Of a stretch of DNA of 64,000 nt, positions 60,261 through 64,000 are shown piece after piece; within the stretch, counting starts at the first letter, position 1; each line of letters opens with the position of its first letter. The DNA is from Staphylococcus condimenti (GTDB taxonomy: Bacteria > Bacillota > Bacilli > Staphylococcales > Staphylococcaceae), in the NCBI RefSeq assembly GCF_001618885.1, contig NZ_CP015114.1, forward strand, positions 124,001-188,000. The letters are read 5' to 3'. A model generated the notes under the pieces. The model had not been told where the DNA came from. It made no database searches and saw nothing but the letters and a program-made list of their open reading frames with translations. The translations under genes and the position numbers were made by a program.

Positions 60261-61966
60261 AGTTTTATACCAGATTACTGCTTACGCTGGTAACATTAAT
60301 TATTTCTTGTCTCATCGCATTAGGATTACTTATTAATCATGCTATTTATACTACTATTTCTTCTAGAGATAGTGAAAATCTAAAAAATGATGCCGAAAGA
60401 GTCAATCAGTCCTATCAAAATCATCAAAATCAAGCTATAAAAGAATATGCTCGATTAAATGATTTTGCGATTACTGTACATAGGAATTCAGATCATAAAG
60501 TTTTATTCAGAGCTGGAAACAATGTACCAGCTAATGAGAATATTAATGTTGTCGGCAATCCATCCAATTTACTTTACGATACACACAAAGGTAATCATCG
60601 ATTCACTTATAAATATATTGACACAGATCATCACATTATTATTACAGGTTATAATAATGAAATTTCACAATTACAATTTGAAGCATGGAAATATATCGTG
60701 ATTATAGGAATGTTTATATTAGCAGTTGTATTTTTAATTGTTAGAAATATAAACAGAACCTACATTCGTCCGATTAACGATGTCACTTATGCTACGAAAT
60801 TATTAGCACAAGGACACTATCATATCCGTGTTCCTGAAAGTAATGTGAAAGAAACACGTGCGCTTTTTGTAACGACGAACGAATTAGCACGTCGCTTACA
60901 AAAAATGCACAATGAACAAAAAATTCAATCAAACCGTTTGAAAACAACATTAGAAAACATTCCAAGTTCAGTTTTAATGATTGATAAGTATGGGAAAATT
61001 GTTGTGGCAAACACAGCATATTATGATATGTTCAATCCAGAAATAAGTGTTGTGAATAAAAACTACAATAGAGTTATTCAAGGCAAACTAAACACATTAA
61101 TCATCAATGCATTCAAAACTGAAAAAACGATTAATGAACAGATTGAAGTATACATTAATAATGTTCATGAAAAATATTTTGATACTGCATGTGTACCGAT
61201 TCTATCCCGCAATAAAAAAAGATTGCAGGGGATGGTTGTGGTCTTGCATGATATCACGAGCCTTAAAAAGCTTGAAAATTTACGTCGTGAATTTGTAGCG
61301 AATGTTTCGCATGAATTGAAAACACCAATTACATCGATTAAAGGTTTTGCTGAAACATTGATTGATGGTGCAAAAAATGATGAGAATTCTTTAGATGAGT
61401 TTTTAAATATTATCCTAAAAGAGTCAAATCGTATTGAATCATTAGTTGAAGATTTATTAGATTTATCTCATATTGAACAGCAAACTGAAATCAGAACAGA
61501 ACGTGTTGATTTATCAGAAGTGACGCAAACGGCTGTGAATACGCTATATGCTTATGCCCAAAGAAAAGCAATAGAAATTGATTCTGATATTCAAAGTAAC
61601 GTGATGATTGATGCTGAAGCTTCAAAAATTGCGCAAGTAGTTACAAACTTAGTAAGCAATGCGATTAATTATTCTTCGGATGAAAGTACCGTGCATGTAC
61701 GGGTTTACCAACAAGATGAAAAACGCATATTAGAAGTAGAAGATCATGGTATTGGTATTGCACCAGAAGAACAAAAACATGTTTTTGAACGTTTCTATAG
61801 AGTGGATAAAGCACGGAGCAGAGATTCTGGCGGTACTGGACTTGGTTTATCCATCACGAAACATATTGTAGAAGCATATCAAGGACGTATCCAGATTGAA
61901 AGTGAAGTAGGCGTAGGTACTACATTCCGAATTATTTTCTTTGACAACAAAACACGAAATTCATAA
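60257..61966 (+). CDS. phoR: Sensor histidine kinase PhoR
   Basis: This 569-residue kinase has two membrane helices (about residues 6-27 and 145-163) around an extracytoplasmic sensor region, then HAMP (about 165-215), PAS (about 230-330), HisKA with the phosphorylated His in VANVSHELKTPITSIKGFAE (near residue 353) and a HATPase domain (NLVSNAINYSS, GIGIAPEEQ, GGTGLGLSI). The start is TTG, overlapping the phoP stop as TTGA, so the two are coupled. The likely partner is PhoP. Confidence 0.94.
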   Translation: MKFYTRLLLTLVTLIISCLIALGLLINHAIYTTISSRDSENLKNDAERVNQSYQNHQNQAIKEYARLNDFAITVHRNSDHKVLFRAGNNVPANENINVVGNPSNLLYDTHKGNHRFTYKYIDTDHHIIITGYNNEISQLQFEAWKYIVIIGMFILAVVFLIVRNINRTYIRPINDVTYATKLLAQGHYHIRVPESNVKETRALFVTTNELARRLQKMHNEQKIQSNRLKTTLENIPSSVLMIDKYGKIVVANTAYYDMFNPEISVVNKNYNRVIQGKLNTLIINAFKTEKTINEQIEVYINNVHEKYFDTACVPILSRNKKRLQGMVVVLHDITSLKKLENLRREFVANVSHELKTPITSIKGFAETLIDGAKNDENSLDEFLNIILKESNRIESLVEDLLDLSHIEQQTEIRTERVDLSEVTQTAVNTLYAYAQRKAIEIDSDIQSNVMIDAEASKIAQVVTNLVSNAINYSSDESTVHVRVYQQDEKRILEVEDHGIGIAPEEQKHVFERFYRVDKARSRDSGGTGLGLSITKHIVEAYQGRIQIESEVGVGTTFRIIFFDNKTRNS

Positions 61967-61973
61967 ATAATAT

Positions 61974-61997
61974 ATGCGTCGGAAGTGATTCCGGCGC
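61974..61997 (+). terminator. Hairpin after phoR
   Basis: GCGTCGGAA pairs with TTCCGGCGC (one mismatch), followed by TTATTTTG. The T tract is moderate. Confidence 0.55.
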
Positions 61998-62002
61998 TTA
62001 TT

Positions 62003-62032
62003 TTGTGAGTAAATCAAGACTTATGATAAAAT
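62003..62032 (+). promoter_or_regulatory. Promoter of polA
   Basis: TTGTGA (62003-62008), 18-base spacer ending TGA, TAAAAT (62027-62032), an extended -10. Confidence 0.55.
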
Positions 62033-62061
62033 AAAGTTAAATCAATTCAGGAGGTTATCAC

Positions 62062-64000
62062 GTGGAAAAATTAGTATTAATTGATGGAAATAGTTTAAGT
62101 TTCCGCGCATTTTATGCTTTACCTCTTTTGACAAATCGTGCGGGCATTCATACAAATGCTGTATATGGATTCGCTATGTTATTAGAAAAGATAAAAAAAG
62201 AAGAACAGCCGACAAACTTTTTAGTTGCGTTTGATGCAGGCAAAACAACTTTCAGACATGAAACATTCGGTGATTATAAAGGTGGTCGACAAAAGACTCC
62301 ACCAGAATTGAGCGAACAATTTCCTTTAATCCGTCAATTATTGGATGCTTATCAGATTAAGCATTATGAATTAGAGAATTATGAAGCGGATGATATCATA
62401 GGAACATTAAGCAAAGAGGCTGACAAAGCAGGTATTAAAACTATTATAGTGACAGGAGACAGAGACTTAACACAACTGGCTTCAGACAATGTGACAATTT
62501 ATTATACGAAAAAAGGTGTTACAGATGTTGATCACTATACGCCTGAATTCATAGCTGAAAAGTATAATGGTTTAAAACCTTCTCAAATTATTGATATGAA
62601 AGGGCTTATGGGCGATACTTCCGATAATATTCCTGGCATCGCGGGTGTAGGAGAAAAAACGGCAATTAAGCTTTTGAACCAATATGATACTGTTGAAAAT
62701 TTGTATGAACATATCGATGAAGTATCAGGTAAAAAATTAAAAGAAAAACTTGAAAATGGACAAGAAGATGCATTTATGAGTAAGCAATTGGCCACAATCA
62801 AACGTGATAGTCCGATTGAAGTATCGTTAAAAGATACTAAATTACCTGAAGACGCAGATCAAACTGCAAAAATTGATTTGTTTAAGGAATTGGATTTCAA
62901 GCAAATGTTGAATCAAATCGATGTAGATGCAGAAGATAAAACTGAAGAAAAACGAGAATATAAAATAGAACATGATTTTGATGCGATTAATTTCAATGAT
63001 TTATCAGAAGCATCCATTCATTTTGAAGTGGATGAAGGCGATTATTTAACTGCAGATATTCTAAAGTTCGGACTTCAAGCAGATGGGCATTTTGTTGTCA
63101 TTAATGCTGATCAAGTCCAAAATTTTCCAGAATTAGTAAAATGGTTAGAAAATGATCAAACTCGAAAACGTGTATATGATGCTAAAAAAACTTATGCAGA
63201 GGCGCACCGACTTAATATTGATATTAAAAATATTTCGTTTGATATCATGTTAGCAAGTTATATCTTAGACCCATCAAGAAGCATTGATGATGTTTATTCA
63301 GTTGTTCATAACTATGGTCAAAATTACGTGGCCGAAGAAGTAAATATATATGGCAAAGGACGTAAAAGACAAATTCCTGCAGATGAGGTGCTAGATACTT
63401 ATATTGCTTCTATTTTAGATGCAATTTCTGAAAGTACGCCAATTATGTATGATCAGCTTGAAGAATATAATCAGCTTGATTTGTTTGAGTCATTAGAGTT
63501 GCCGCTTGCACGTATTTTGGGTGAAATGGAAGAATTGGGTATTTATACAGATGTGGATGAATTAAAAGAAATGGAAAAAGAAATCCAAGGTAAATTAGAT
63601 ACCTTAATAGCGCGTATACATGAATCTGCAGGTGAAGACTTTAATATTAATTCACCTAAACAGCTAGGAGTAGTGCTTTTTGAAAATCTTAAACTACCTG
63701 TTATTAAAAAGACAAAAACAGGCTATTCAACTGCAGTAGATGTGCTTGAGCAATTACAAGGCGAACATCCTATTATAGATGATATACTCGAATATCGTCA
63801 GCTTTCTAAATTACAATCGACTTACATCGAAGGTTTGCAAAAAGTTATTCAAAAAGATCATCGTATCCATACACATTTCAATCAGACATTAGCCCAAACT
63901 GGAAGATTATCTTCTGTAGATCCAAATTTACAAAATATTCCAGTGAGATTAGAAGAAGGACGCAGAATTCGTAAAGCGTTTAAACCGGCAGAAGCGGGCA
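62062..64000 (+). CDS. polA: DNA polymerase I (3' end beyond the window)
   Basis: PolA fills gaps and removes RNA primers. The frame opens with GTG at 62062 (AGGAGG seven bases upstream) and is still open at 64000, 646 codons. Residues 1-290 are the 5' nuclease domain (VEKLVLIDGNSLSFRAFYA; ENYEADDIIG; VTGDRDLTQL; GLMGDTSDNIPGIAGVG). Residues about 315-460 correspond to the 3'-5' exonuclease domain, where the catalytic FDTET is replaced (HFEVDEG), so proofreading is lost as in other Bacilli. The polymerase domain begins after about 470 and reaches LAQTGRLSSVDPNLQNIP and the RRIRKAF region before the window ends. Confidence 0.97.
   Translation, partial: MEKLVLIDGNSLSFRAFYALPLLTNRAGIHTNAVYGFAMLLEKIKKEEQPTNFLVAFDAGKTTFRHETFGDYKGGRQKTPPELSEQFPLIRQLLDAYQIKHYELENYEADDIIGTLSKEADKAGIKTIIVTGDRDLTQLASDNVTIYYTKKGVTDVDHYTPEFIAEKYNGLKPSQIIDMKGLMGDTSDNIPGIAGVGEKTAIKLLNQYDTVENLYEHIDEVSGKKLKEKLENGQEDAFMSKQLATIKRDSPIEVSLKDTKLPEDADQTAKIDLFKELDFKQMLNQIDVDAEDKTEEKREYKIEHDFDAINFNDLSEASIHFEVDEGDYLTADILKFGLQADGHFVVINADQVQNFPELVKWLENDQTRKRVYDAKKTYAEAHRLNIDIKNISFDIMLASYILDPSRSIDDVYSVVHNYGQNYVAEEVNIYGKGRKRQIPADEVLDTYIASILDAISESTPIMYDQLEEYNQLDLFESLELPLARILGEMEELGIYTDVDELKEMEKEIQGKLDTLIARIHESAGEDFNINSPKQLGVVLFENLKLPVIKKTKTGYSTAVDVLEQLQGEHPIIDDILEYRQLSKLQSTYIEGLQKVIQKDHRIHTHFNQTLAQTGRLSSVDPNLQNIPVRLEEGRRIRKAFKPAEAG

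Overview
The window is core chromosome of a low-GC Firmicute, almost certainly a Staphylococcus. The evidence is the gene order (ytpQ-ytpR-sftA-murC; aroA-ccpA-acuC/acuA-acsA-fhs; tyrS; serA; rpsD; ezrA-cysteine desulfurase-thiI; ackA-ald-pepQ; nrnA-dnaE-malic enzyme-accDA-pfkA-pyk; citZ-icd-phoPR-polA), AT-rich sequence, AGGAGG ribosome binding sites, and protein forms typical of staphylococci: a translocase of over 1200 residues with a long acidic linker, a 586-residue pyruvate kinase, and a bifunctional chorismate mutase/DAHP synthase. The intact ald and the damaged sugar PTS gene would fit a non-aureus species, but I cannot name the species from this window.

Layout. 1-8.1 kb: end of ytpQ, ytpR, sftA, murC, a DUF948 membrane protein and a YtxH-like protein, the last preceded by a possible small RNA or attenuator. 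8.3-16.6 kb: aroA, ccpA, the divergent acetate module (acuC-acuA against acsA) and fhs. 16.6-21.3 kb: a monofunctional glycosyltransferase, T-box-controlled tyrS, an HtrA-type protease and an acyltransferase. 21.4-29.5 kb: a frameshifted PTS EIICB gene, a HAD protein, the serA operon, an OsmC protein, a GDPD phosphodiesterase, a possible small membrane peptide and rpsD with its leader. 29.6-37 kb: a GAF/free-methionine sulfoxide reductase, ezrA, the cysteine desulfurase-thiI pair, a TSUP carrier, tpx and a methyltransferase. 37-45 kb: ackA, two universal stress proteins, ald, pepQ, a beta-lactamase-fold hydrolase, a YtoI-type protein and nrnA. 45-64 kb: dnaE, malic enzyme, accDA, pfkA-pyk, an amino-acid permease, citZ-icd, phoPR and polA, which runs off the end.

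How it works together. The region is rich in central carbon metabolism: glycolysis exit (pfkA, pyk), acetate formation and re-use (ackA; acsA with its modifiers AcuA and AcuC), TCA entry (citZ, icd), malate oxidation, fatty-acid precursor supply (accDA) and serine/C1 metabolism (serA, fhs). The global regulator CcpA is encoded here, and good matches to its cre operator lie in front of ccpA, acsA, the PTS gene, citZ, the serA operon and pfkA, and between acsA and fhs.

I see no mobile element, prophage, CRISPR array, tRNA or rRNA gene. I found no undescribed multi-gene system. The observations most worth a second look are regulatory (leaders, hairpins, cre sites), one frameshift, and one start-stop small ORF.
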